Shown: piece by piece, positions 1 to 10,829 of the stretch | Layout: each line of letters opens with the position of its first letter | Numbering within the stretch: position 1 is the stretch's first letter | Source of the DNA: Zizania palustris | Lineage: Eukaryota; Streptophyta; Magnoliopsida; Poales; Poaceae | Reading direction: 5' to 3' | Length of the DNA stretch: 64,000 nucleotides | Assembly: GCA_019279435.1 (NCBI GenBank) | Contig: JAAALK010000287.1 | Span: forward strand, 69,319,144 to 69,383,143 | Program-made: the position numbers and the translations under genes | Notes under the pieces: model-generated | Told to the model about the DNA's origin: nothing | Databases searched by the model: none | Seen by the model: only the letters and a program-made list of their open reading frames with translations

Positions 1-590
1 AATCTGTGGATGGAAGACAACCTTCCTCTTTCAGCTCTCCAACCAGGCACAAAGGTTTCCGGAAAAATTGTGCCGGTCACTGTTGGTCTATCTCAATCTT
101 GTTGGTCTTTAAGTGTTTTTGTATTCCCTCTTACTCGCCTCTTCTTTGTGGGGAACCCTAGGGCTTTTTGGTTCCCCTATACCCCTCTCCCTTCCTCCCC
201 CTCCCCGTCCCCCCTTTTTTTACTCTTTTTATGCATTTTTATTAATATAAAATCTTGGTAGGAGCCTCTCCTGCTGATTTTACTTCAAAAAAAGTGTCGC
301 CTCGCTAGACACCTTATCGCTTAAAAGCTAAGTCAGTAGTCAGAGGCCACCTTACTGCCTTAATAACTATGGGTCATGCCTATAGTACAACCAGCCCTGT
401 TGATTAGTAGGGGTAGGGTGGCCCTTTGGATAGGTCCCAAAAAATTAGAGCCCCCAAATTTTAATTAGTATTAATTATTTAATTTAGTCTTTGGCCTAGT
501 TAGATCTACAATTGTTGATTGCTTCTACTTTATAGTATCTGATCAAGTGATTGCTTCTCTTTGATAATTTTATTAAGGAATCGATAGGTC
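1..590. other. No gene recognised; CT-rich and AT-rich intron or intergenic DNA
   Basis: I see no supported gene here. A pyrimidine-rich tract lies at about 175-235 and the rest is AT-rich. It probably belongs to the long intron of the minus-strand VPS55-like gene, or to transposon debris within it. The open frame at 10-261 has no recognisable domain and runs into the CT tract. Confidence 0.5.
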
Positions 591-835
591 CTCTTTACAT
601 TCTGAAGTATTTGAAACAACTAGGTTGTTTTACTAATGTTATTATTGCATAAAAAATGTTAATCACTCTCGTGACTATTGCATCTGCCGAAAGGAGCTTT
701 TCTAAACTAAGTTTTTGAAGTTCTATTTGCATTCTAATGTTACACAAGAAAGACTTATGGTGACACCTTAAAAATGATGTCCTGGAGAAGATTAAATATG
801 AAGATATAATTGAAATTTTCATTTCAAAAAATACA
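591..835 (+). pseudogene. hAT-family transposase remnant (C-terminal dimerisation region)
   Basis: Plus-strand translation around 662-712 reads VTIASAERSFSKL, the hallmark of the hAT C-terminal dimerisation domain in plant zinc-finger/hAT proteins. Further downstream a piece reads NDVLEKIKYEDIIE, which also matches the end of that domain. The two pieces are separated by stop codons (for example TGA soon after FSKLSF) and the upstream catalytic domain is not visible. In an intact protein this domain mediates transposase dimerisation in the nucleus. Here it is a dead fragment inside or next to the VPS55-like gene. The family call rests on the SAERSFSKL motif and is firm; the limits are approximate. 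Confidence 0.75.
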
Positions 836-1338
836 AATAGGACGATGCTTTTCGATAAAACATGATACTCGTTTATTGCTTGAGTATAACCTTTACTATC
901 TTAGCATTAATATTTGATATATTTCTAAGTACAGTAAACAAGAACTTATACTCACGTTGATTATACAATTAAGTGAAAGTATATTTTGGTTACATGAATT
1001 TTCTAATTTTAGAGACACATTTTGTATTTCTAATCAGGGCCTCAAATTTACAGAGACGGTCCTAACCCCTATGTACAACTCCCTCCTCCGATCGTTAATA
1101 TATAACATTTTGTTAAAACACCACATATTAATAAACATATTAAAAATGTCACATATTAATGACCAAAGGGAGTACTTTACCAGAAAAGCCAAGCGGATCA
1201 CATAGATTCCACAATATAACTAACAGTTATTTCTGAATCTCTAATTAATTGATAACTACTATGGGTACCATGAGCACCAGTAGCTAGGTAAGTTAAAAAT
1301 GAGACAGCAATGATGGGTAGGGAAGGGCTATCACTTAC
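836..1338. other. AT-rich intron sequence with a possible MITE
   Basis: No coding sequence was recognised. If the VPS55-like gene continues, this is the start of its third coding intron, directly after the donor GTAAGT read on the minus strand at 1338-1333. The candidate MITE at 1075-1174 lies inside it. Confidence 0.5.
1075..1174. mobile_element. Possible small MITE (CTCCCT-type ends)
   Basis: A stretch of about 100 bp begins near ACTCCCTCC and ends near AAAGGGAGTA, so the ends form an imperfect inverted repeat of the CTCCCTCCG type common in grass Stowaway-like MITEs. The interior is AT-rich and non-coding. The target duplication is not clear, so the call is tentative. Confidence 0.35.
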
Positions 1339-1764
1339 CCATCTCCCTCGTTAGACATCATTGAGGGACTATTGGAGCCTAGGAAAAACATGAGGGGCAT
1401 TGGCAGTAAGAGGTACATAATAACTGCAGAAAATGAGATTGGCAACCTATAAGTTCCATCAAAACCATTTTCAGTTGCCAATGTAAACATTTTTTTCTAA
1501 CCTGTTAACATTGGCCACCAGTTGTTATACAGAGCACATGCCTGAAGAAGAGGTTGTCACAGGGACTCAGGCAAATGTCAGAAAGGATAATAAATAAGCT
1601 AGTGCAGAGATATTAAACTTGGATGCTTACCAAAATTTGCAATACGATTCCACTAGAAACAAGTATTGCAAGAAGGGCAAGTCTCCCACTGTGCAAACAT
1701 GTTCTCATACTACGTGATAGTGTCATTGTTTCCTTTGCTGTTGTTCAGAATTCAGATTCAATTT
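1339..1764 (-). CDS. VPS55: Vacuolar protein sorting 55 homologue (VPS55), exons 1-3 of a partial gene
   Basis: Three exons are read on the minus strand. Exon 1 is 1764-1631, with an acceptor TTTCAG just before it, the start ATG at 1726-1724 and donor GTAAGC. Exon 2 is 1541-1502, between CTTCTTCAG and GTTAGA. Exon 3 is 1423-1339, between TTTTCTGCAG and GTAAGT. The phases join cleanly. The product contains RTCLHSGRLALLAILVSSG, then ACALYNNWWPMLT, then YLLLPMPLMFF and SNEGDG, which is the N-terminal half of plant VPS55 (a small four-helix membrane protein, usually about 130-140 residues). In the family, VPS55 works with VPS68 at endosomes in sorting to the vacuole. The acceptor upstream of the ATG implies an intron in the 5' UTR. 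The C-terminal exons are not found in 1-1338 and should lie left of the window. No stop or frameshift was seen in the visible part. Confidence 0.85.
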
Positions 1765-2640
1765 CTGAAATGGGAAAAAGCCAAAGAGGTTGAGAAGCAA
1801 AATATTATTTATTAAACTGGAATAAGAAATACATTATAGATAGTACATGGAGTATATAACCCAAGCATCGGCACAGGAAATCAATCACCTCGAATATAAT
1901 GAGAAGTATTGTCTCAGGTAACCTATCGCGGAAACAGTTGTGTACAAGCATGTAACAATTCGAACAAATTCTCCTCCGCTAAAAGATTAGGGTGAAAATA
2001 GGCTGAATCACAGAGATGTGATTTGTTACATAGGAACAGTAATACATCTAGACTAATAATCTAAATTTATCTAAACTACCAGTACCTAATATGAGTGAAT
2101 AGGTGACTCGGACAGAACGCAGTCAATGCGCGTATCATTGTCGAGCAAAAGGAATGCACAGAACAAACGCAGAGGGCAACAGACCTAAAAGTGGGCTTGG
2201 GGTTCAGCTCAATCGAAAATTTTCCTTTTTCGGAAACTCGAGCTGTTAATCCTTCGTATCGAGATAGGGGCAGATGGAAGGAGGGCAGCCGCGTCGGCTC
2301 TCCAAACCTCCTCGCCAGCCGGGAGCGCGAGGAGGCGATACTTATCAACCGGCTCTGCGGATTGGAAAAAAAGAGAGATGAATCGTCAGAAGGTGCGGCG
2401 TGAAACAGAGAAATTGATGGATCAAAACGGATGCATACTGTGGCTGCGTCCCGGGAGGACCAAACAGGCGGCCGCCGCCGCCGCCGCCGCCACCGCGCGC
2501 GAAGGGATGGGAGGGATGGCGACGCGCCGTCAGCCACGGCCGAGGCGCGAGGAATTTCCGGCGTGGGGGAGGAGAGGCGAGTTGGATTTAGGACGAGCAA
2601 GAGAAGGGTGGGTGATGTAGACGTCCCAGCGAAGGGAGAG
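1765..2640 (-). promoter_or_regulatory. Probable 5' UTR intron, first exon and promoter zone of the VPS55-like gene
   Basis: The 1764 exon begins with a splice acceptor, so a non-coding first exon should lie to the right. The GC-rich, CpG-rich stretch 2170-2640, with a GCC trinucleotide run at about 2468-2493, fits a grass gene's transcription start region. I cannot fix the donor or start site. The 226-codon open frame at 2076-2756 on this strand is low-complexity and has no domain I recognise. Confidence 0.45.
2468..2493. repeat. GCC trinucleotide microsatellite
   Basis: A short run of GCC units within the GC-rich upstream zone, typical of 5' UTRs of grass genes. Confidence 0.8.
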
Positions 2641-2643
2641 GGA

Positions 2644-3230
2644 TTTGCACACATGGCACTCCCTTTCACTGGGATTCGTAAAAATAGCACCTCAAAGTTG
2701 ACAATTGTAAATATAACATTATAATGGTATAGAGTTTGAATATATGGCATTGTCATCTACTAAACAGGTTTTCTAGGTTTTTCCATGTGTTCTATCGGTT
2801 TTGCCCTTCCTGTGTGGATTTCTCCTCCCCTCATCCTCACACAAGCCGCCGAGCCCCAGCTTCTTCTCGCCCAGCTGAGGACAACGGCGCGGCCCCTCCA
2901 CCGGTGTCGTCGCCTCTCCGCCGCCGAGCCACCGTCCCCGCCCCTCCGCTGCTGCCCTCCGCCCCCGCCCACCGCCCCGACCTCCGCCCCTACGCCTTCC
3001 GCCGCCGTCCTCCGCCGCCGAGCCACCGTCCCCACCCCTCCGCCCCTCTGACCCCGCGCCCCCTGCCCCCGCAAACCGCCCTCCGCTCCCGCCACCCGCC
3101 CTCCGACCTCGCCCACCGCCCCCACCCTCTGCCCCGCCATCTCCATCCTCCGCCCCCCGCGCCCTTCGGACCCGCGCCCCCGGCCACCGCCCTCGGGCCT
3201 CCGACCCCGTCCACCGCCTCCTGTTCCTAG
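2644..3230. repeat. Left terminal inverted repeat of the MULE
   Basis: The outer part, to about 2880, is AT-rich and matches the reverse complement of 16680-16852 at roughly four bases in five by eye, including TTCCATGTGTTCTA. The inner part, 2880-3230, is a pyrimidine-rich CCGCC/CCTCCGCC minisatellite that mirrors the GGCGGAGGG repeats at 16300-16650. Open frames here are by-products of the repeat. Confidence 0.75.
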
Positions 3231-3239
3231 CTTTGTGTC

Positions 3240-3735
3240 ATGGAAGAGGTCATGCAACTCAGTGCCATGAAGTGCTCCGTGGCTATTGATGCTGCCCGTG
3301 ACATCAAAGACCTGTGCGCCAAACAATCTTTCGGTAACGATGTTGTTGAATCTGTGGTAAATGTCGAAAAGAAGGTTGTATGTGCATTGAATCAGGCTCG
3401 TGTCTCAGATGCAAGATATATTTAAGAAGCTTCAAGAGACTGCGTCTTTTTGCTACACGGATGAATATCATGCGGATGGTTCGCTGATGACAGGGGTGGC
3501 TCGCAGTGTAGATGAATTAGCTGAAATTCTGGATCAGACATCCCTGAATTGCCAAGTGGAGCTTATGGACCCTACCTCGCTACTCGAATCAGGTTACAGG
3601 AGTGAGGACAGCGCGGTGTGGGCAGATGTATTCCTTGATGAAGAACTGGATAGAATGTTTGAAGCACAAACACTTGGGGAGCACTGTGTTATGTATGATC
3701 TCGACTTTGAAGAGATGTGGGATAGATCTATGTAA
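3240..3735 (+). pseudogene. Unidentified reading frame inside the MULE, apparently frameshifted
   Basis: Two overlapping frames look like one protein broken by a single-base shift near 3390-3400. Frame 1 (3240-3425) begins MEEVMQLSAMKCSVAID. Frame 2 (about 3400-3735) continues VSQMQDIFKKLQETASF and ends DLDFEEMWDRSM followed by TAA. The combined product would be about 160 residues, acidic at the C terminus and without a visible signal peptide, membrane segment or zinc motif. I do not recognise the family. It starts immediately inside the left inverted repeat, and the composition changes sharply at 3235, as expected for captured host sequence (a Pack-MULE-type fragment) or an accessory MULE gene. 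The function is unknown. Confidence 0.45.
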
Positions 3736-3737
3736 TA

Positions 3738-3823
3738 TTGCAATGTATTTTGTATTGTGAAGTGACTCTTTATGTGATGCAATGTATTACTGAACTTCAT
3801 GTGATGCAATGTATTAGTGAGCT
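3738..3823. repeat. Short tandem repeat, about 26-bp unit
   Basis: Two clear imperfect copies of a unit containing TGTGATGCAATGTATTA, at about 3773-3798 and 3799-3824, are preceded by a partial copy (TGCAATGTATTTTG) near 3740. It lies just after the stop codon of the unidentified frame. Confidence 0.7.
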
Positions 3824-4043
3824 TCACAAAGTTACTAATGTAGAGCAAAAACGATTACAAGTTCAGATTTCAGTAACACCTTGAGCCCTTGACGAACCGA
3901 GCTGTGCATTCTGTTCTTTTTTTAATGAAAGCCTGAAGAGATGCATACTACTGGGCTTCTAGTTTAATCTCATGAAATATCACAGCCAAGCCCTAAAAGT
4001 TGCTTGTCTACAGTACAAATGAAATATACAGAAGCTTTGGATT

Positions 4044-4493
4044 TCATCTGGGCACTAACTTGCTAGTTGCTATCAACCAAGAAAATTTAAAGAGCGTCAA
4101 AACTGTGACCAAATTTGTTTTCCAATGCATAAGAAGTTGGAAACTCTCTTCCCAACTACCAAACAGCTCCTTCAAAGTTTTCTCCTTACCATGCCAAATT
4201 GTGTCATAAGCAATGGTGCATCCAAATGTATCATGTAGTGTGGTTTGCAACTCCTTGGCACCCATATGAGGTTTCTTCATTAATAGTGGAAGAGCACGTG
4301 CCGCCACCCATGCTTCAGTAGGTGTAGCCGTCTTCCGTCTTCCACTTGAAGTACAAGTATGAGTATCATTGAACACAATGACCTAAAAATTGTAGAAAAG
4401 AGTTAAACCCTAAACCATAAACAAATAATGAATGACCTATTTAAAACAAAGATTATGACTCTCCTTACTTGAATTATTGGTGACCCTTTCATC
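4044..4493 (-). pseudogene. MuDR-type MULE transposase, second part (end of exon 1, intron, exon 2)
   Basis: On the minus strand, 4493-4469 finishes the first exon (MKGSPIIQ). An 86-bp intron follows (4468-4383, GTAAGG to TTTTTAG), and the second exon (4382-4044) begins VIVFNDTHTCTSSGRRK. That exon contains KELQTTLHDTFGCTIAYDT and GSWEESFQLLMHW, the region that in plant MuDR transposases links the zinc-ligand-rich DNA-binding domain to the catalytic domain. The DDE catalytic domain and SWIM zinc finger are not found leftward, where the unidentified frame sits instead. The gene is therefore truncated. Its 5' part is at 15354-15595, displaced by Sirevirus A. Confidence 0.75.
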
Positions 4494-4498
4494 TCCTG
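4494..4498. repeat. Target-site duplication TCCTG, left copy (Sirevirus A)
   Basis: TCCTG directly precedes the left LTR end (TGTTGG) and is repeated at 15354-15358 directly after the right LTR end (CTCA). Confidence 0.95.
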
Positions 4499-6494
4499 TG
4501 TTGGACCGGAAACGGCGACCAGAGGGGGGTGAATGGGAGCTTTCAAAAATTCGGGCTAAAAACTAGCCTTCGGTTTTAGTTCTGTCTTCTGCGGAACAGG
4601 CTTCGAACACTACCTTCGGAGGTCTGGTTCGGAGGTCCTTTGACAACTCCGAACACAGGCTTCGCAGGTCCAAAAGTTCGAATCCAAGAAGACTTCGCTC
4701 CACTTACAACCCTCGAAAATCTACTCTGCTAAGTCAGTGTAGGCTCCGCACACAGGGTGCTTCGAGCAGGCTTCGCACTTCACCCTTCGCAAGAGTGGAC
4801 GACCCTCTGAGGACTTCGACCAAGTACTTGGCAGCAGCAACTGGTGCTGGGCTTCGTACACGAAGGTCTAAACGCACACTAATAGACTTCGCTAGGGGCT
4901 TCGACACAAGAAGCAAAACGGGCTTCGATCAGGGCTTCGCTAGTAAGCAGTGAGGTCTAGCCTCAAGTTACACAGAGCGAACGCGCACTGAAAAACACAC
5001 TTCACACAAAGACACCCTTCGCCGCTACAACTAGTGAGGTATGTAAAGCAAGCTCAAGCAAAAAGCACACAGAAGCAAGGCTTCGCCGCTTGAACAAGGA
5101 ACACAATAAAATTGAACTCTGGATGAATACAACGAAGTGTGTGGCTACAGGAGCTCAACAGTAAATGCTCAAAGTGTTAAATGTTACCTACCGAGCCCCC
5201 ATATTTATAGCCCACAGTTCACCCAAAGGAATTGACTACTTTACCCCTAGGGTTTACACCAATTTTGTCTCTACAGAACAGAGGGGTACAAAAGGTAGTC
5301 AACTTTATTGGAGGCTTCTCTGTCAGCCTTTGCAGAGGGGACAACGTCAGCTTTTTGCAGAGCAGACACTGTCAGACTTGCAGCCTTTGACCTTTCCGAA
5401 GCCCCATTCGCACGCGAGGGGTGCGATAGCTTCGGTGAGAAGCCTTGAGCCAGATGGCCTTCGCTTCACCGAAGTCAACCTTTGATACAGTGACGGTTTT
5501 GAGCCGAAGCCGTCAAAGCCCTTGGGCCTTCGCACCAACACCTTCGGAGTGGACCACCACGGCTTCGCAGCTTCCGCCCAGCTCGAACTCCGTCAGTCCG
5601 TGTACCGAAGCCATGCAGGTCGAAGCACAACAAGACAACCACACTCCAGAGCTAGCCTCGCTCCGAAGCCTTTCATACTCCGAAGCCCCACCTTCGGAGT
5701 ACCACCCTTCGAAGTCCCTCCTTCGTCCAAGGCCTCCGCACGAAGCATTCCATGAGCCCTTCGTCGCAGTGTCTCTCCCCGAGCACACTCCTCAACGAGC
5801 CTCACCCGGACCATACCTTCGATGCGCCTCGACTTCTGAGACCTTCGTCGGGCACCTTCGAATGTCTCCCTCCGGAGCACACTTCGAACTCCTTGCCTCC
5901 GCAGAGAACTTGATCCATCCAACTCCGAAGTCACTCCATCCGGAGTACCTTCGAAGTGCCTCACCTCCGAGGACTTTGTCTCGGAGTACCTTCACCCGGA
6001 GCCACGCTCCGCACTCTCTGCCTTCACCTGGCACACCTCGACCCAAGGACCGACCCGGACCCCCTTCGCAGCCACCGTGACGGAGCTCCCCGCTCCCCTG
6101 GCATCAAACCTCCCGCTTGACCCAGGTTCACCTGCTACGTTCGTCTGTCGCCTCCGAAGTCCCTGCGCACCACAGATAAGCAGACAAGTGTATCCAGTAC
6201 TCCGGAGACCTCTTCGGGTTAGCAACCTCCGGCACACACTCCGGTGTACCGCCCAAAGTACCGAAGCCTTCGGTACACACCCAGTCATCGTGTACTGTCG
6301 GACCCCTCCGACAGGCACACTCCGCTGCCACAGCTGCAGCAACCAAACCACCGAGCACCCTTCGGTGAAACCACCTCCGAACATCCTTCGGAGGTCCAAC
6401 CTCCGAACCCCCTTCGGAGGTACCCCTTCGATCCAAAGGGTAAAAGCCTGCCAATCACTCATCACAAACACCGAAACCAACCCTTGGTTTCTCA
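4499..6494 (-). repeat. 3' LTR of Sirevirus A
   Basis: An LTR of 1996 bp bounded by TG and CA. It differs from its partner at 13357-15353 by scattered substitutions only. It is packed with CTTCG/CGAAG and CTCCGAAG-type repeats, which create many open frames in all six frames (for example near 5165-6532) that I do not regard as genes. Confidence 0.93.
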
Positions 6495-7682
6495 ATCTCC
6501 CCCTTGATGAGTGCATTGACAACCAACTTTAAGTCCAAGAAAATTTAAAAACTTTCAGCACACAAGTGACCATAAAAACTCAGATAAGAGCCAAATCATG
6601 TCACTTGACAAAAGAATTTTCCTCCCCCTTTTCAAAAGAGTAAAAGCCCCTTCGGCAAATCTCAAGATAAAAACTCTCCCTGAGTTAAATTTTCCCTCTT
6701 TGGCAACAAAGAACCTTCTCCCTTTTATGTCAAATTTTCTCCCCCTTTGGAAATTATACCCCCTTGCGGCAGAGAACATAGAAAGTCTCTCCCCCTTTGG
6801 CAATGCAAGCATCAAGGAGCATGAAAAAGATGCATAGCTTGGAAATGAGCAGAATTGCAGAGACATATAAAGCAAAAATATGCCAAGTTAATACCAAGTA
6901 TCATGTGCTCAGCTCAAATTAACATTCTCTAAAAGCATGATGAAGCATGGGATTTGATCATTTTTGAAATAAAAGCATCACCACTTAGTCAAGGAAACTA
7001 GACAAGTAAAAGCAGAGACTGCGCAAAGCTAGTCAAGTTCTACTCTAGACAGACAAGTCCAGTTCAAATGGAGCATAAAAAGCAAACTTGATGATCAATG
7101 AATTTTCTTGTTCTTTTCTTAGTGCCAGGGGTTATTTGTTTGTCCACCTTATACTGTCCAATCCGGCCAAGCCTAGGCATGAAAGCCATTAGAAGTTTAA
7201 GGCAATGATTTTGGCATACACTACACTATTCCAGTTCAGACCAATGTGCAATGGTAAGCAGTCTAGAATAGGGTAGGGCGACAAACAAACCCACCTGGAT
7301 CTTTTAACTTGAAGCATGCAAATCATGGAATCTTTGATTTTAACTAAGTGTACCAATTGATTGGCACTTTATGAATATCCATGTGAATGTAGAACAATTT
7401 TGCAAGTTGCAATTTTGAGCATCCAAAGAAATGTGTCTTGCTATCAAGCAGAGAAAAGATAGCTAAAGCAGTCCTGCCTAAACATGCTAGATTCAAGACT
7501 AAGTAGTGAGCACGATTTGATGTTGAAAAGAAAACATCATGCACATGAATGTTTCAGATAAATTAAAAAGAGCTGAGCTGTCATGATGTCATGGATTATA
7601 ATCAGGCATATAAGTGCAAAAGATGTAAATGCAATTTCAACACACAATTAGCAAATGCACATCCATCTAAAACTGCTCCCCC
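6495..7682 (-). other. 3' non-coding region of Sirevirus A with multiple polypurine tracts
   Basis: This lies between the RNase H stop and the 3' LTR. The primary polypurine tract read on the minus strand is CAAGGGGGAGAT at 6506-6495, touching the LTR. Further purine blocks (AAGGGGGAG, AAAGGGGGAG types) occur at about 6620-6640, 6695-6720 and 6735-6805. Clustered tracts of this kind are a known Sirevirus trait. No envelope-like frame was recognised. Confidence 0.85.
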
Positions 7683-10600
7683 TCACAAAATGCCGTAAGG
7701 GTGACAAATACCAAGTTCCCCACGCAAGTAAGCAAATCGAGAAGCATCGAGGGGTTTCATGAAAATATCGGCTAGCTGGTGTTGGGTATCAACATATTGA
7801 AGTTCAATATCACCCTTCTCATTGTGATCTCTGAGAAAATGATACCGCACATCAATGTGTTTGGTTCTGGAGTGCTGAACCGGGTTGTTTGCAATACAAA
7901 TGGCACTAGTGTTATCACAGAAAAGTGGAACACTCTTATAATCTAACCCGAAATCCCGCAAAGTGGAAACCATCCACAAAATCTGAGAGCAACAGCTAGC
8001 TGCAGCAACATATTCGGCCTCAGCCGTCGATTGTGCAACACTAGACTGTTTGCGGGAAGACCAGCAAACCAAGGATGTACCCAGAAAATGACAAGTACCA
8101 GAGGTACTCTTCCTATCAATCCTACACCCAGCAAAGTCCGCATCGGAATAACCTCGAAGACATAAAGATGAAGATGCTGAATACCATATGCCAAATTCAA
8201 GGGTGTGTTTGAGATACCTTAAGATGCATTTTACCGCTTGGCGGTGCGAAGCTCGTGGTGAAGCCTGAAAACGAGCGCACAGACACACTGCGAAATGTAT
8301 GTCCGGCCTCGTAGCAGTCAAGTAAAGGAGGGAGCCGATCATGCTTCGAACTCCTTCTGATCTACGGCTTCTCCATCTTCGTCAGGATCCAATGCTACAG
8401 ATGTAGCCATTGGAGTGGCGAGGGGCTTCGCATCAGCCATGTCGAATTTCTTGAGCAGGTCCTTGGCGTACTTTGTCTGGTGGACAAAAGTACCTTGTTT
8501 GCTTTGCTTGATTTGCAAACCAAGGAAAAAGGTGAGTTCACCCATCATCGACATTTCAAATTCCCTGCTCATGGTATCTGCAAACTCGGCAACCAAAGCA
8601 TGAGAAGAGCCACCAAAGATGATATCATCTACATAAATCTGAACTAGGAGGAAATCTTTGCCATGCTTGAGAGTAAACAGTATTTTATCAATAGAGCCCA
8701 TCAAATACCCTCGCTCAAGCAGAAAAGACTTAAGTCTATCATACCAAGCCCGAGGGGCCTGCTTGACTCCATAAAGAGCCTTATGAAGTTTAAGGACTTT
8801 ATGTGGGTACTTGGGGTTTTCAAAACCAGGGGTTGTTTTACATAAACATCTTCACCTATGAAGCCATTAAGAAAAGCACTTTGACATCCATTTGATAGAG
8901 TTTGAATCCCCGGGATGTTGCAAAGGCAAGCAAAATCCTAATGGCCTCAAGGCGAGCAACAGGTGCAAAAGTTTCAGTAAAATCAATCCCTTCTAGTTGA
9001 GAAAAGCCCTGAGCTACAAGTCTAGCCTTGTTTCTAACTATAGTCCCATCCTCCCCTTGTTTGTTTTTGAAAATCCATTTTGTTCCAATGAAATGAACAT
9101 TAGGTGGAGGATCAACTAATGACCAGACTTGGTTTCTCTCAAAATTTTCAAGTTCCTCATGCATGGCATTGATCCAACTAGAATCAGAAAATGCATGACT
9201 AACATCTAAGGGCTCGAAAGAAGCAACAAAAGCGGAATCAATGAAATGAGCATGAGAACGTGTTACCCTTTGATCAAGCTCACCAATGATCTGCTCGGGA
9301 GGGTGCATCCTTTGAACATGATGTGGAGCCTCGCGGCGGGATGCAGTCTCCCCCTCAACTTGTGCGTTGAAGTGGTCCAAGATGACCGATGTTGAGGTAG
9401 TCGCTTCGGGACCTCGTGCCGAAGTGGTCGAAGCGGGGTCGGCTTCGGGGGCTGATGTCGAGGGTAGTAGGGGTTCATCCTCGAAATCTCCGCGATCTTC
9501 TTCTTCGAATAAGGTCTGTTCCATGTCGTGTTCATTTGCCTGTTCAAATGCAAAACTAACAGAGGGGGTTGATTCATCAAAAGTCACATCACATGACTCG
9601 ATGACAGTGTTAGTTTCCAAGTTATAAACACGATAAGAATGGCCATGTGTAGTGTAACCCAAAAAGATCCCGTCAGAAGATCGCGACTCAAATTTATCCA
9701 AGTTACCACGTTTTAGGATGAAGCAGCGACAGCCAAAAACTCGAAGATGAGTAACCTTGGGCTGTCTCCCAAAACGTAGCTCATAAGATGTCAAATTCAA
9801 AATTGAGCGCAAGAAGATTCGGTTTGAGATGTAACAAGCAGTGTTCATGGCCTCAGCCCAGAATTTTCTAGGAGTCCTATGCTCATCAAGCATCGTCCTA
9901 GCCATCTCAACCAAAGTGTGGTTCTTCCTCTCAACAACACTATTCTGTTGAGGAACCCGCGAAGCAGAGAATTGATGTTCTATGCCATGCTACATGCAAA
10001 AGTCAACAAAGAGACTGTTTTTGAACTCGGTGCCATTATCACTTCGAATGAATTTTAATGCACCTGGGAGTTCAGTGAAAAGTCTCAAAGCCAAGCTCCG
10101 AAAGTGTGAAAACACTTCATCGACCCAAGAGTAGCGAGAGAAATCGTCGACAATAACTAATACATACCACTTGCCGCCTAAAGAACTAACCCGAGAAGGA
10201 CCTACAGTGTCCATATGGAGAAGTTCTCCGGGTTGTTCAGTCATCACTGTGGTGACTGGCGAATGCGAAGCGGCAATCATTTTTCCATGTCGACACGGAG
10301 CGCAAACTAAATTCTTCTCAAACTTGAGCTTGGGCAATCCTCGGATCAGGCCTAGGGCGCTCAGACGAGCGAGCAACTCAAAGCTCATATGCCCTAATCT
10401 CCTATGCCATTTCCAAAGCTCAGAAGTCGAGTGTGCAACAAGACAATGAGAAGAACCAGATGACTTTGAGAAATCAGCTCCAAAAACTCTCCCGACTCTA
10501 AAAATCTTACACACCACAACGCCATCAGAATTGAGCACTTGCGAAGTATCGCGATGGAATCGCACTTCGAAGCCCTCATCAAACAACTGAGATACAGACA

Positions 10601-10829
10601 ACAAATTGTATCCCAGGTTTTCAACCAATGCAACATCTTTGAGAGTGAAATTCGAGTTAATTCTTACCACACCTTTACCTTTCACTCTACTCCTTCGATT
10701 GTTTCCGAAGGTGATATGTTCCCTTTGCTTGGTTGTGGTGAGGCTGGAGAACCAAGCTGCATCTTCGGTCATGTGGCGCGAACAACCGGAGTCCATGATC
10801 CACGTGCCCTCCAAGCCTCGATCTGTCGC
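7683..10829 (-). pseudogene. Sirevirus A pol (protease, integrase, reverse transcriptase, RNase H), broken
   Basis: The frame starts after the gag stop with EGTWIMDSGCSRHMT, the aspartic protease motif. Next come the integrase zinc region (HRRLGH, CAPCRHGK), the core (HMDTVGP, IRSDNGTEF), the reverse transcriptase with an intact YVDD near 8618-8630, and an RNase H ending LADIFMKPL before the stop at 7683. Breaks: a stop near 9990, an in-frame loss of about six codons in the integrase core relative to Sirevirus G (after SRYSWV, near 10125), a one-base loss near 8880 and another near 8348. In its active state the polyprotein would process Gag, copy RNA to DNA and integrate it. This copy cannot make an intact product. 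Confidence 0.9.

Noticed and set aside
10..261. Plus-strand open frame beginning MEDNLPLSALQPGTKV
   Set aside because: The first part looks protein-like, but it runs into a CT-rich tract, has no recognised domain and no splice context I could support.
2076..2756. 226-codon minus-strand open frame
   Set aside because: It spans the GC-rich upstream zone and crosses the left MULE end. Composition is Arg/Ser/Pro-rich with no domain, so it is most likely incidental.
2736..3326. Pro-rich and Gly-rich open frames on both strands
   Set aside because: Products of the CCGCC minisatellite in the MULE inverted repeat. The mirror set appears at 16255-16735.
5165..6532. Many open frames in the LTRs of Sirevirus A (repeated at 14024-15796) and G (42635-43748 and 62909-63956)
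   Set aside because: They are identical between LTR copies, occur in all frames and follow the CTTCGAAG repeats. Not genes.
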